A stretch of 64,000 bases of DNA. It comes from Veillonella infantium (GTDB taxonomy: Bacteria; Bacillota; Negativicutes; Veillonellales; Veillonellaceae). Where the stretch lies: NCBI RefSeq assembly GCF_002959895.1, contig NZ_PPDD01000002.1, positions 1 through 64,000 of the forward strand, written 5' to 3'. The translations under genes and the position numbers were made by a program. Below the pieces are notes generated by a model. The model made no database searches. It was not told the DNA's origin and saw only the letters and a list, made by a program, of their open reading frames with translations. Position 1 is the first letter of the stretch. Each line of letters starts with the position of its first letter. Of this stretch, positions 57,073-64,000 are shown piece by piece.

Positions 57073-57127
57073 TTGTACACAATCAAAGCGACAAAAATTA
57101 TTGACTTTTATATTTTTCTGTGTACAA
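57073..57127. repeat. 9-bp inverted repeat between ssrA and the acrAB promoter
   Basis: TTGTACACA (57073-57081) and TGTGTACAA (57119-57127) are perfect inverted copies, 37 bases apart. They lie upstream of the efflux promoter and just beyond the ssrA terminator, so they could be paired binding sites for an efflux regulator, or a structural remnant. Confidence 0.45.
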
Positions 57128-57175
57128 AAAAATTCTAGAAGCATAGAACCATTATTAAGCATTCTATACTACTAG
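57126..57175 (-). terminator. Terminator of ssrA
   Basis: CTAGTAGTATAGAA and TTCTATGCTTCTAG (minus strand) form a 14-bp stem with two mismatches and a 13-base loop, followed by AATTTTTTTG. It is 15 bases beyond the tmRNA 3' end. Confidence 0.75.
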
Positions 57176-57190
57176 CATATATATTCAATA

Positions 57191-57532
57191 TGGTGGAGAT
57201 GAGGGGAGTCGAACCCCTGTCCAAAAGTGTTGCCATATAGACTTCTCCGAGCACAGTCTATGATTGACGTCTCAGGTTGCTACCGCTCACAGACAAGCTA
57301 CACAACCCCAGTTCATATTGTCTCGCCTAATTCATATGAACAACTGAATTAAGCCAGCCTACGGTTTGACGTCCATTCACACTTGGTAGGCACAAGTATG
57401 AGGGACGTAGCTTATGCAGCTAATGCAAAATTTTCTTCTGCGTTTAAATGTTTTCCCACCGTTTAACGGCCTCATGGAACGCCGACTCGCTATCTATACC
57501 ACACGCACCCCTGTCGAAACCTTTACATCCCC
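57191..57532 (-). ncRNA. ssrA: Transfer-messenger RNA
   Basis: A one-piece tmRNA of about 342 bases. The 5' GGGGATG pairs with CATCTCC before the 3' A-CCA, and the minus strand starts with GGGGATGTAAAGGTTTCGAC, the classic tmRNA head; the 3' T-arm block GGGTTCGAC is also present. The tag frame at 57412-57444 encodes NAEENFALAA then TAA; the resume codon is AAC or the following GCA. It rescues stalled ribosomes with SmpB, encoded 3 kb away. A strong promoter and terminator flank it. Confidence 0.96.
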
Positions 57533-57548
57533 GTGCGTCGGTCTCATA

Positions 57549-57577
57549 ATTATAAGCCTATTTAGTATTACTGTCAA
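57549..57577 (-). promoter_or_regulatory. ssrA promoter
   Basis: TTGACA (57572-57577) and TATAAT (57549-57554) match consensus exactly with a 17-base spacer on the minus strand, 16 bases before the tmRNA 5' end. Consistent with constitutive high expression. Confidence 0.85.
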
Positions 57578-57716
57578 TTATATGAAACCTTCACCAATTC
57601 GGTATATTCACTACTCTTAGCCTTCTCAACTTATCTAAATTTGACAGCTTTACCAATCCAAGGATTCTTTTATCACTTATTACTGTCTTTAGTGAATATA
57701 TTATCTATTATCATGA

Positions 57717-58871
57717 TTATAACTGTTTCATAGCATTATGCAGTGATTGGCACACATAATCTATTTGTTCTTTATTATGCGCAGCAGTCACCGTAAGTCT
57801 AATTCTGCTTTCACCAATAGGTACTGTAGGGGGACGAATAGCAGTCCCAATAATACCACTCTCATATAGATACTCAGATACTGCAAGTGTATCTTCATTA
57901 CGCCCAATTAGTATTGGGAAAATTGGTGTTTCATTGGTAGCATTAATCCCCATGGAAATCAATTTGTCTGCCATATAATTTACATTTTCATGTAAACGCT
58001 GTAAAACGGATATATCTGATTCAAGAACATGTAGAGCAGCTAAGGCAGCCCCTATATCAGCAGGAGATAATGCGGTAGAAAATATAAAACTGCGACTCGT
58101 ATTAACGAGATAATCTATAATAGTGCTATTTGCGGCTACATAGCCACCAACAGAGCCTAAAGATTTACTCAATGTACCAAGTTGTATGTCTACTTCTTTT
58201 TCGAGTCCAAAATAGGCCGCTGTACCATGACCATTACCAATAGTTCCAGTTGCATGGGCATCATCTACCATGAGCAGTGCATTATATTCACGGCTCAGTT
58301 CATATAGCTTATCTAGTGGTGCAATATCCCCATCCATACTAAATACGCCATCTGTAACTATAAGCTTTTGAGTGTTTCGATCCACCGATTTTAACAAATA
58401 CTTTAATTCGTCTATATCACAGTGGCCATATGTTTTTATAGTACCTCGACTTAATCTACAACCATCAATAATACTAGCATGATTTAAAGCATCGCTAAAG
58501 ATAATAGTGTCCTTATCTGCAATAGCTGAAATTGTTCCTACATTAGCCATATAACCTGTATTAAATACGAGCGCTTTTTCTGTATTCTTAAATTTTGCTA
58601 ATGCATTTTCAAGCTCTGTAAACAATGGAAATGTTCCAGACACAAGTCGAGACCCACCTGAGCCAGTACCATATTCTTGAGTCCCTTTCAGAGCCCCTTC
58701 TATTACACGAGTATCAAAAGTTAAGCCCAAATAATTATTTGAAGCCATCATTAAATATTCTTTATCATCTCGTTTTACTCGCACTGCATCTAGAGGACAG
58801 TATTCTCTTAAGGTTCGTAAATTATGGTTCTCTATCTTAGAGTCCAATTGTTCTTTAAAAAATTTGTACAT
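57717..58871 (-). CDS. bioF: 8-amino-7-oxononanoate synthase
   Basis: PLP enzyme that condenses pimeloyl-CoA with alanine in biotin synthesis. The 384-residue protein has the alpha-oxoamine synthase elements: ASNNYLGLTFD near the N-terminus, YGTGSGGSRLVSGT, DDAHATGTIG and the PLP-lysine loop TLSKSLGSVGG. The start at 58871 follows CGGAG and lies one base after the bioW stop. With bioW directly upstream, it uses pimeloyl-CoA made from free pimelate. bioA, bioD and bioB are not in the window. Confidence 0.92.
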   Translation of the reverse strand: MYKFFKEQLDSKIENHNLRTLREYCPLDAVRVKRDDKEYLMMASNNYLGLTFDTRVIEGALKGTQEYGTGSGGSRLVSGTFPLFTELENALAKFKNTEKALVFNTGYMANVGTISAIADKDTIIFSDALNHASIIDGCRLSRGTIKTYGHCDIDELKYLLKSVDRNTQKLIVTDGVFSMDGDIAPLDKLYELSREYNALLMVDDAHATGTIGNGHGTAAYFGLEKEVDIQLGTLSKSLGSVGGYVAANSTIIDYLVNTSRSFIFSTALSPADIGAALAALHVLESDISVLQRLHENVNYMADKLISMGINATNETPIFPILIGRNEDTLAVSEYLYESGIIGTAIRPPTVPIGESRIRLTVTAAHNKEQIDYVCQSLHNAMKQL

Positions 58872-58872
58872 T

Positions 58873-59604
58873 CTATCTCCGTTGAACAAGTACTGGAGCA
58901 CTCTCCAAATACTCAATTACACTTTCACTATCTATATCAGACCGTACAAAGAAAATACGGCCCCCTATATTTGAGCCCAATTCTTTCATATTAGGAATGC
59001 GATGGTATACACCATTGCAAGCAACATAACCTACTGTATAGTCTGGATCATCAGACCAACATAATTCGCCAACAATACCATCTGCTGATTGAACCTTTGA
59101 AGCTAATACTAAAGCCTCTCTCATATGTTCATTATCACCTAACGCATGAGAGTCAAAGGAGTCCATATGGCTCACACGTACTCCACGATTGCCTTCATCT
59201 AAACGCCCACCAGTAATTGTATCCACTAACATAGCGCCGCGCATGGATTTATCTAAACTTTTTAACATAGAAATAGCTTTGTAAACAGCAGTCTTACTAA
59301 TAGCAGGATCATCTAATAATTCAATCGCCAATTGGTGGGATTCAGAAATGCTATTAGTTTTATGTTCCTCTACCTTTAGACAGTCAATATATCTAATCTT
59401 CTCCGGTGGGATTAAATCTACAGTAATATTGATAAAATCAGCTGTTCCTTTACTGTGATACAGTGCGCGATCAGCTAACGATTGAGCTATAGCCCCTACT
59501 TCTTCTAACTTCACAATCCGCTCTGCACCAGAAATATGGTGGCCCCCTTTTTCATGGGGACCACCTTGAGCAGCACGCATGCGTACACTATATAATTCAG
59601 CCAT
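58873..59604 (-). CDS. bioW: 6-carboxyhexanoate-CoA ligase
   Basis: Activates pimelate to pimeloyl-CoA with ATP and CoA. The 243-residue protein matches BioW in length and in its hallmark N-terminus LYSVRMRAAQGG with HHISGAERIV (about 22-31), then RGAMLVDTITGGRLDEGNRGVRVSHMD and the C-terminal GGRIFFVRSD. The ATG overlaps the preceding membrane-protein stop by one base (TAATG), showing translational coupling. Because BioW needs free pimelate, the coupled membrane protein may supply it. Confidence 0.93.
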   Translation of the reverse strand: MAELYSVRMRAAQGGPHEKGGHHISGAERIVKLEEVGAIAQSLADRALYHSKGTADFINITVDLIPPEKIRYIDCLKVEEHKTNSISESHQLAIELLDDPAISKTAVYKAISMLKSLDKSMRGAMLVDTITGGRLDEGNRGVRVSHMDSFDSHALGDNEHMREALVLASKVQSADGIVGELCWSDDPDYTVGYVACNGVYHRIPNMKELGSNIGGRIFFVRSDIDSESVIEYLESAPVLVQRR

Positions 59605-60104
59605 TATGACACCTTCCCTTTAACAAGATCATTTTGAGGTACTTGGCTGTGAATTTTACGGAATACTTTTACAAATACTGGTGCCATAATGACTGTAAAA
59701 ATCATGCCAGGCACTGCTAATGCAACCATAGGTAATGCAGCCTTACCAATATATACAGACAAGGTCAATCGCGCTAATGCAGATGCAATCGGGCCAGAAA
59801 TCATAATACCGATCATATGATTGTGGCACATCCAAAGAATTAGCCCTACGATAAGTCTAAATTGCATAGCAATCATAACATTCAAAATAGTTTGTGTACC
59901 TAGTGCTAAACCGATTAAACTAGATAGACAACCACTAATAATATATTTCTTAAATCCGAATACGGCACATATAGCTACCGCTAACGGGGCTGATAGTTGA
60001 AATTCTATACCTGGAATGACATTAGGTATTTTAATAGCACCTAACACAGTAATCATAGCCGTTAAAATAGCAATCTCTGTAATGTACCGGATGTTCTGAT
60101 TCAT
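59604..60104 (-). CDS. ECF-transporter S-component-like membrane protein of the biotin operon
   Basis: A 166-residue protein with five to six membrane helices, beginning YITEIAILTAMITVLGAIKIP and ending in a basic tail. Size, early Ala/Ile-rich helix and PNVIPGIEFQLSAPLAVAICAVFG segment resemble substrate-binding (S) components of ECF importers; it does not look like a standard BioY. It is first in a three-gene unit with bioW and bioF, behind a BirA-like operator. Import of pimelate or another biotin precursor is a reasonable inference, not shown. ECF energising subunits would have to be encoded elsewhere. Confidence 0.65.
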   Translation of the reverse strand: MNQNIRYITEIAILTAMITVLGAIKIPNVIPGIEFQLSAPLAVAICAVFGFKKYIISGCLSSLIGLALGTQTILNVMIAMQFRLIVGLILWMCHNHMIGIMISGPIASALARLTLSVYIGKAALPMVALAVPGMIFTVIMAPVFVKVFRKIHSQVPQNDLVKGKVS

Positions 60105-60158
60105 GATATTTCTCCTCTACTTAGAAAATGTCAACTACAAATACTGCTCTTTGTTTAC

Positions 60159-60214
60159 ATTATAATTTCAATATACATATTTATCAACCAAAAGTACAAA
60201 ATAAGTTGACAAAT
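60159..60214 (-). promoter_or_regulatory. Biotin operon promoter overlapped by a BirA-like operator
   Basis: On the minus strand TTGATA (60182-60187) and TATAAT (60159-60164) are separated by exactly 17 bases. An inverted repeat, ATTTGTCAAC (60205-60214) with GTTGATAAAT (60179-60188), 16 bases apart, covers the -35. Half-site sequence and spacing match the BirA operator pattern (TTGT-AAC, 16 bases, GTT-ACAA), so biotin-bound BirA should repress the operon. Confidence 0.75.
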
Positions 60215-60226
60215 ATCACAAAAAAA

Positions 60227-60255
60227 TCGAGCCATTATGACTCGATCTTTTTATT
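60227..60255 (-). terminator. Terminator after smpB
   Basis: ATCGAG and CTCGAT pair around a CAT/ATG inner stem; the minus-strand continuation is T7. It directly abuts the smpB stop and insulates the biotin operon from the rnr-smpB transcript. Confidence 0.85.
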
Positions 60256-60726
60256 TTAATATTTTTGCTGTTCTTTAAGTCTCTTAGCAATATCTCGCTT
60301 AGCATCGCGCTCTGCCATATCTTGACGCTTATCATATAGCTTTTTACCAGTTACAAGACCAACGGTTACCTTTACATAACCATGACTGAAATGGAAATTG
60401 AGCGGCACTAAAGAGAATCCTTTCTCCTTAACCTGAGCATGCAGTTTATTGATTTCAGATTTATGCATCAACAATTTGCGAGTTCGTTCAGGTTCATGAT
60501 TAAAGCGGTTCCCCTGTTCGTATGGACTAATGTGAACGCCATACAATAAGAGCTCACCTTTATCAATGCGACAAAAGCTGTCTTTTAGGTTCAGCTTACC
60601 TTGACGTATGGATTTAATTTCAGTACCTGTCAAAGCAATACCGGCTTCATAGGTTTCATGAATATTAAAATCATGACGCGCCTTACGATTATCAGCAATA
60701 AGAGATGGACTAGATTGTTTCGCCAT
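60256..60726 (-). CDS. smpB: SsrA-binding protein SmpB
   Basis: Carries tmRNA to stalled ribosomes. The 156-residue protein has the OB-fold core (HDFNIHETYEAGIALTGTEIKSIR, about 19-42, and NLKDSFCRIDKGELLLYGVHISPY) and a basic C-terminal tail GKKLYDKRQDMAERDAKRDI that enters the decoding site. AGAGG is 7 bases before the ATG. It lies 8 bases after rnr and 2.7 kb from ssrA on the same strand. RNase R, which degrades non-stop mRNAs, is its direct neighbour. Confidence 0.97.
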   Translation of the reverse strand: MAKQSSPSLIADNRKARHDFNIHETYEAGIALTGTEIKSIRQGKLNLKDSFCRIDKGELLLYGVHISPYEQGNRFNHEPERTRKLLMHKSEINKLHAQVKEKGFSLVPLNFHFSHGYVKVTVGLVTGKKLYDKRQDMAERDAKRDIAKRLKEQQKY

Positions 60727-60734
60727 ATATACCT

Positions 60735-63098
60735 CTATCGTTTACGTTTACTTTTAGATTTCTTAGATTGATTGCGCTTCGATGTTTTATTAGATTTCTT
60801 ACGACTTGATTTGCCTTTACCAGATTTTTTACTGAAAGTATCATATCTAGAATGGCCGGATTTACTGCTATCACGTCGGGAAGATTTTTTACTGGATTTT
60901 CTTGAAGATTTACGACCTTTACGACTACCATAGCCATCGCGACTACTTGCATAGTCAGAACCATTTTGCAATTGTTCTTGTATAGCCATTAGGTTATTGA
61001 CTTCACCAAGTACAAAGTCGATCTGTTTCTTTTCTACATCGGCTTTTACTAAGGTAACAGTTACCTTTTCACCTAAGTGATAGGTTTTACCTGTTCTTTT
61101 GCCTACAAGCACAAAATGTTCTTCATCAAAGAAATAGTAATCATCATTCATCATGCTCATATGCACAAGGCCATCGATACCGTTTTCTAATTCTACGAAC
61201 ATCCCAAAGGATGTAATGCTAGAAATAGATCCTTCAAAGACTTCTCCTACAAATGGAACCATATATTGTGTCTTTTTAAGATCTACTGTATCTCGTTCAG
61301 CCTCAGTAGCTACTTGCTCCTGTATAGAAGAATGTTCAACAGCTCCAGCTAAGAATGCTTCCTCTACATCCCGTTTAGAATAACCATTTTTCCAATGCAT
61401 ATCAGCTTTTAAAAGGCGATGAACCATTAAGTCTGGATATCGTCTAATAGGAGATGTAAAATGCGTATAACATGTAGATGCTAAGCCAAAGTGTCCCACA
61501 TTGTTAATACTATATTTAGCCTGTTGCATAGAACGCAAGGTCATAATTTGAGCTACTTGCTCAATATCTTGACCCTTTACTACATCTAAGATTTTTTGAA
61601 AATCTCTTGGTGTTACACCATCAGCACTAAGGACGAGATTTTGCCCCAAGTAATTTAATACCTTTTGGAATAAATCTAACTTTTCTTCACTTGGGTTCTC
61701 GTGAATACGATATACCGATGTACGATGCGTATTCTTTAAGTGTGTAGCCACTGTTTCATTGGCAATGAGCATACATTCTTCGATAAGTCGTTCTGCCATG
61801 GTACGATCTCGTTTTACAATACGTAACGGTGTACCATCATGATCGAGTAATACTTTATATTCAGGAAAATCAAAATCTAAAGCACCTCTACGACGACGCA
61901 TTCGATTCAAAATCTTAGAGATTTCTGCCAAATCATGCAGCATAGGCATAAAGTCTTGTAAGTCATGAGGAATAATATTTTCCTCTAATGCTTTATAGAC
62001 CTCTTTATAGCTACAACGACGTCCTACATGGATAATAGATGGACGAATACGATAGTTTACAACCTTACCATCTTTATCTATTTCCATCATACACGTCATA
62101 GCATAACGATCTTCATGAGCATTTAAACTACAAATGCCATTAGATAGAACCTCAGGTAACATCGGTACTACACGATCTACTAAATACACAGATGTACCGC
62201 GTTTATAGGCTTCATTATCAATGGCCTGTCCAGATACTACATAATGACTCACATCTGCAATATGTACGCCTAATTCATAATTACCATTTGGTAATTTTCG
62301 GCCACTCACAGCATCGTCTAAATCTTTTGCATCTTCCCCATCGATAGTGACCATTTGTAAATCACGAAGATCCCAGCGGGCAGGGTCTTCATGAATAAAG
62401 GTATCAATTTTCTTGCTCGCTTTAATAACATCATCTGGGAAGTTAAAAGGAATCTTATGATTCGCCATGATACAGTTAATATCGAGACCTACATCGCCCT
62501 TATAACCAAGAATTTCAGTAATAATACCTTCGGGCTTTTTATCGCCTTCAGGCCATTTAGTAATTTTCACTAATACCTTTGCGCCACTACGAGCATCTAA
62601 TGTATTTTTTAAATCTACAAAGATATCAGTCCCAATTCGCTCATCATCAGGGATAACAAAGCCAAAGTGTTGTTGTCGGTCATAAGTACCCACTACGGTT
62701 TCATTAGCTCGTTCAATAACATCAACGATAATGCCTTCTCGTTTATGCTTTGTATAATTAGAAGGTATGACGCGAACGCGAACCTTGTCATTATGCATGG
62801 CAGTACCTTTATTTTGTTCTGCTACATATATATCTTCATCTTCAGGCATAATGACAAAGCCAAAAGACTTACGATAGCCCTTATAAATACCTTCATATTC
62901 TTCATGTTGTTGCTCTGCATATTGATATACATCAGGTCGCGAAGATATTAATACCCCTTCTCGAGCAAGCATTTTTGCAGAACGAATAAACATCTCAAGA
63001 TCTTTACCACCACGGATGTGGTTATCCATGGCAGCATCTTCAATATGATATGCATGTGGTTGTATAGATTTATAAAAGTCTAATACTTTCTTCTTCAA
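60735..63098 (-). CDS. rnr: Ribonuclease R
   Basis: A 787-residue 3'-5' exoribonuclease that degrades structured RNA and mRNAs released by trans-translation. It has N-terminal cold-shock-type domains, the RNB catalytic centre with TIDGEDAKDLDDAVS (about 250-264; metal-binding aspartates), and an S1 domain (about 630-710). The last 75 residues are an extremely Lys/Arg/Ser-rich tail, longer than usual, suited to binding RNA or ribosomes. The start is TTG at 63098, 7 bases after AGGAGG. It precedes smpB by 8 bases. Confidence 0.96.
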   Translation of the reverse strand: MKKKVLDFYKSIQPHAYHIEDAAMDNHIRGGKDLEMFIRSAKMLAREGVLISSRPDVYQYAEQQHEEYEGIYKGYRKSFGFVIMPEDEDIYVAEQNKGTAMHNDKVRVRVIPSNYTKHKREGIIVDVIERANETVVGTYDRQQHFGFVIPDDERIGTDIFVDLKNTLDARSGAKVLVKITKWPEGDKKPEGIITEILGYKGDVGLDINCIMANHKIPFNFPDDVIKASKKIDTFIHEDPARWDLRDLQMVTIDGEDAKDLDDAVSGRKLPNGNYELGVHIADVSHYVVSGQAIDNEAYKRGTSVYLVDRVVPMLPEVLSNGICSLNAHEDRYAMTCMMEIDKDGKVVNYRIRPSIIHVGRRCSYKEVYKALEENIIPHDLQDFMPMLHDLAEISKILNRMRRRRGALDFDFPEYKVLLDHDGTPLRIVKRDRTMAERLIEECMLIANETVATHLKNTHRTSVYRIHENPSEEKLDLFQKVLNYLGQNLVLSADGVTPRDFQKILDVVKGQDIEQVAQIMTLRSMQQAKYSINNVGHFGLASTCYTHFTSPIRRYPDLMVHRLLKADMHWKNGYSKRDVEEAFLAGAVEHSSIQEQVATEAERDTVDLKKTQYMVPFVGEVFEGSISSITSFGMFVELENGIDGLVHMSMMNDDYYFFDEEHFVLVGKRTGKTYHLGEKVTVTLVKADVEKKQIDFVLGEVNNLMAIQEQLQNGSDYASSRDGYGSRKGRKSSRKSSKKSSRRDSSKSGHSRYDTFSKKSGKGKSSRKKSNKTSKRNQSKKSKSKRKR

Positions 63099-63125
63099 AT
63101 TTTCACCTCCTCATTTGATAAAAAG

Positions 63126-63150
63126 AAAAAGCCTGCAAAGCAGGCTTTCA
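63126..63150 (-). terminator. Terminator after secG
   Basis: AAAGCCTGC and GCAGGCTTT pair with a 3-base loop, and minus-strand T-rich sequence (TTTTTCTTTTT) follows. It lies 4 bases after the secG stop, so rnr needs read-through or a promoter in the remaining 50 bases. Confidence 0.8.
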
Positions 63151-63153
63151 TCA

Positions 63154-63399
63154 TTAGAATTGATTAATCATTGCCCCTAACACTAAGCTCAACACAGCAA
63201 AGATAATCCCCAATATAATCGTACATTTAGATAAGAAAGCGTCTAAACCGCGTTGCTTACCACCAAAAGAAGAGTCTGCCGCACCAGATACAGCACCGCC
63301 CATGCCTGCGTTTTTGCTATTCTGTGCAACAACTACTACGATTAATAAAATAGATACGATTACTTCTACAATCATTAAAAAATTTGTCACGACTGTCAT
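63154..63399 (-). CDS. secG: Protein-export membrane protein SecG
   Basis: An 81-residue subunit of the SecYEG translocon with two membrane helices (about 5-25 and 58-77) and the Gly-rich cytoplasmic loop GMGGAVSGAADSSFGGKQRG between them, the family hallmark. Length is typical. It overlaps the sigH stop by 4 bases (ATGA), so translation is coupled. It lies upstream of rnr, a common Firmicute arrangement. Confidence 0.95.
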   Translation of the reverse strand: MTVVTNFLMIVEVIVSILLIVVVVAQNSKNAGMGGAVSGAADSSFGGKQRGLDAFLSKCTIILGIIFAVLSLVLGAMINQF

Positions 63400-64000
63400 C
63401 CTTCCTGTGTGGCTCTTGGAGAGTCCAAAACCCGATGTTCTAAATACTTCTCTAATTTACGTTTAACCCTTTGCAACGCATTGTCTATAGATTTGACACT
63501 GCGATCAGTGACCTCAGCCATTTCTTGGTAGGAACGTCCGTCTAGATATCCTTCCAAGACCTCCCACTCGAGTTCACTTAAAATATGACCAATATTGCGC
63601 TCAATATCATCCAATTCCTCTTGGCTGATAATAAGGTCCTCAGGATTGGTAACCTTTGCTGAAGATAGCATCTCGATCAATGTACGCTCTGATTCCTCTG
63701 TATAAACTGGTTTATTTAACGATACATAAGAGTTCAAAGGCGCATGTTTTTGTCTAGTAGCCGACTTAATAGCCGTAATAATCTGTCTAGTTATACAAAG
63801 CTCTGCAAAAGCTCTAAAGGACGCTAATTTATCATGTTTAAAATCCCGCGTAGCCTTATAAAGACCAATCATCCCTTCTTGAATGATGTCTTCACGATCT
63901 GCGCCTACTAAAAAGTAAGAACGCGCCTTTGCACGAACAAAGTTTTTATATTTATTAACAATATAATCGATTGCAAACTCATTTTGCTCTTCTTGAGCTA
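63396..64000 (-). CDS. sigH: RNA polymerase sigma factor SigH (5' end beyond window)
   Basis: The visible 200 codons encode a sigma-70-type factor of the Spo0H/SigH group. Region 2 is clear: an NKYKNFVRAKARSYFLVGAD segment followed by REDIIQEGMIGLYKATRDF; region 4 has LSELEWEVLEGYLDGRSYQEMAEV with a helix-turn-helix and a KSIDNALQRVKRKL end. The frame is still open at the window edge, so a Met at 63872 is internal, not the start. In Bacillus SigH controls sporulation and competence; in a non-spore-forming relative, control of competence genes such as comM and dprA is a reasonable inference. Confidence 0.93.
   Translation of the reverse strand, partial: AQEEQNEFAIDYIVNKYKNFVRAKARSYFLVGADREDIIQEGMIGLYKATRDFKHDKLASFRAFAELCITRQIITAIKSATRQKHAPLNSYVSLNKPVYTEESERTLIEMLSSAKVTNPEDLIISQEELDDIERNIGHILSELEWEVLEGYLDGRSYQEMAEVTDRSVKSIDNALQRVKRKLEKYLEHRVLDSPRATQEG

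Noticed and set aside
57414-57620. 68-codon plus-strand frame at ssrA
   Set aside because: Lies over the tmRNA gene on the opposite strand; the RNA explains the conservation.
57673-57700. Terminator after bioF
   Set aside because: An ACTTA.../...TAGT partial stem is too weak and lacks a T-run; not called.
60710-60964. 84-codon frame overlapping the 3' end of rnr
   Set aside because: It is the shifted reading of the Lys/Arg-rich rnr tail; low complexity alone keeps it open.

Overview
The window looks like a chromosome segment of Veillonella or a close relative (Negativicutes, diderm Firmicutes). Protein sequences and gene order are Firmicute-like: rplS-rbgA-rnhB, dprA-topA-trmFO, phoH-ybeY-era-recO and pcrA-ligA-gatCAB, with a glycine T-box before glyQS. 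An AcrAB-type RND pump implies an outer membrane. DNA is moderately AT-rich. Almost all genes lie on the minus strand; plus-strand exceptions are fumC, a three-gene HIT/phosphoesterase unit and lgt. This assignment is inference from the sequence, not a database match.

1-12.2 kb is the more variable part. It is bracketed by two same-orientation IS200-like elements, the left one cut by the window edge; their last 148 bases are identical. Between them lie a secreted DUF3298-type protein, an OPT transporter, class II fumarase, an AT-rich group of unrecognised small membrane proteins including a 100-residue paralogous pair, a membrane metallophosphoesterase, mutY, an MTH1-like Nudix gene, and DUF4931, phosphoesterase and small-ORF genes.

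12.3-31 kb is housekeeping: dCMP deaminase, leuS, a GH18-like secreted protein, lgt, then the long minus-strand run rplS-rbgA-rnhB / yraN-comM-dprA-topA-trmFO, a MarR regulator with an inverted repeat at its own promoter, and glyQS under a T-box with a GGC specifier.

31.3-32.8 kb is a second AT-rich island of small unrecognised genes, possibly orphan immunity or toxin-tail genes of polymorphic toxin systems. It is followed by an M20 amidohydrolase with a DUF3100 membrane pair and a perfect 11-bp hairpin immediately before the amidohydrolase ribosome binding site.

35.8-57 kb holds recO, corC, era, ybeY, phoH, two radical SAM genes, gatCAB, ligA, pcrA, ppaC and the acrAB efflux operon. 57.2-64 kb carries ssrA (tmRNA), a compact biotin operon (S-component-like membrane protein, bioW, bioF) with a promoter overlapped by a BirA-like operator, then smpB, rnr, secG and sigH, the last running off the window. 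ssrA, smpB and rnr together form a trans-translation and RNA-decay neighbourhood split by the biotin operon. No tRNA, rRNA, CRISPR array or prophage was seen. The least explained parts are the two islands of small AT-rich genes, the biotin-operon membrane protein, and the hairpin before the M20 gene.
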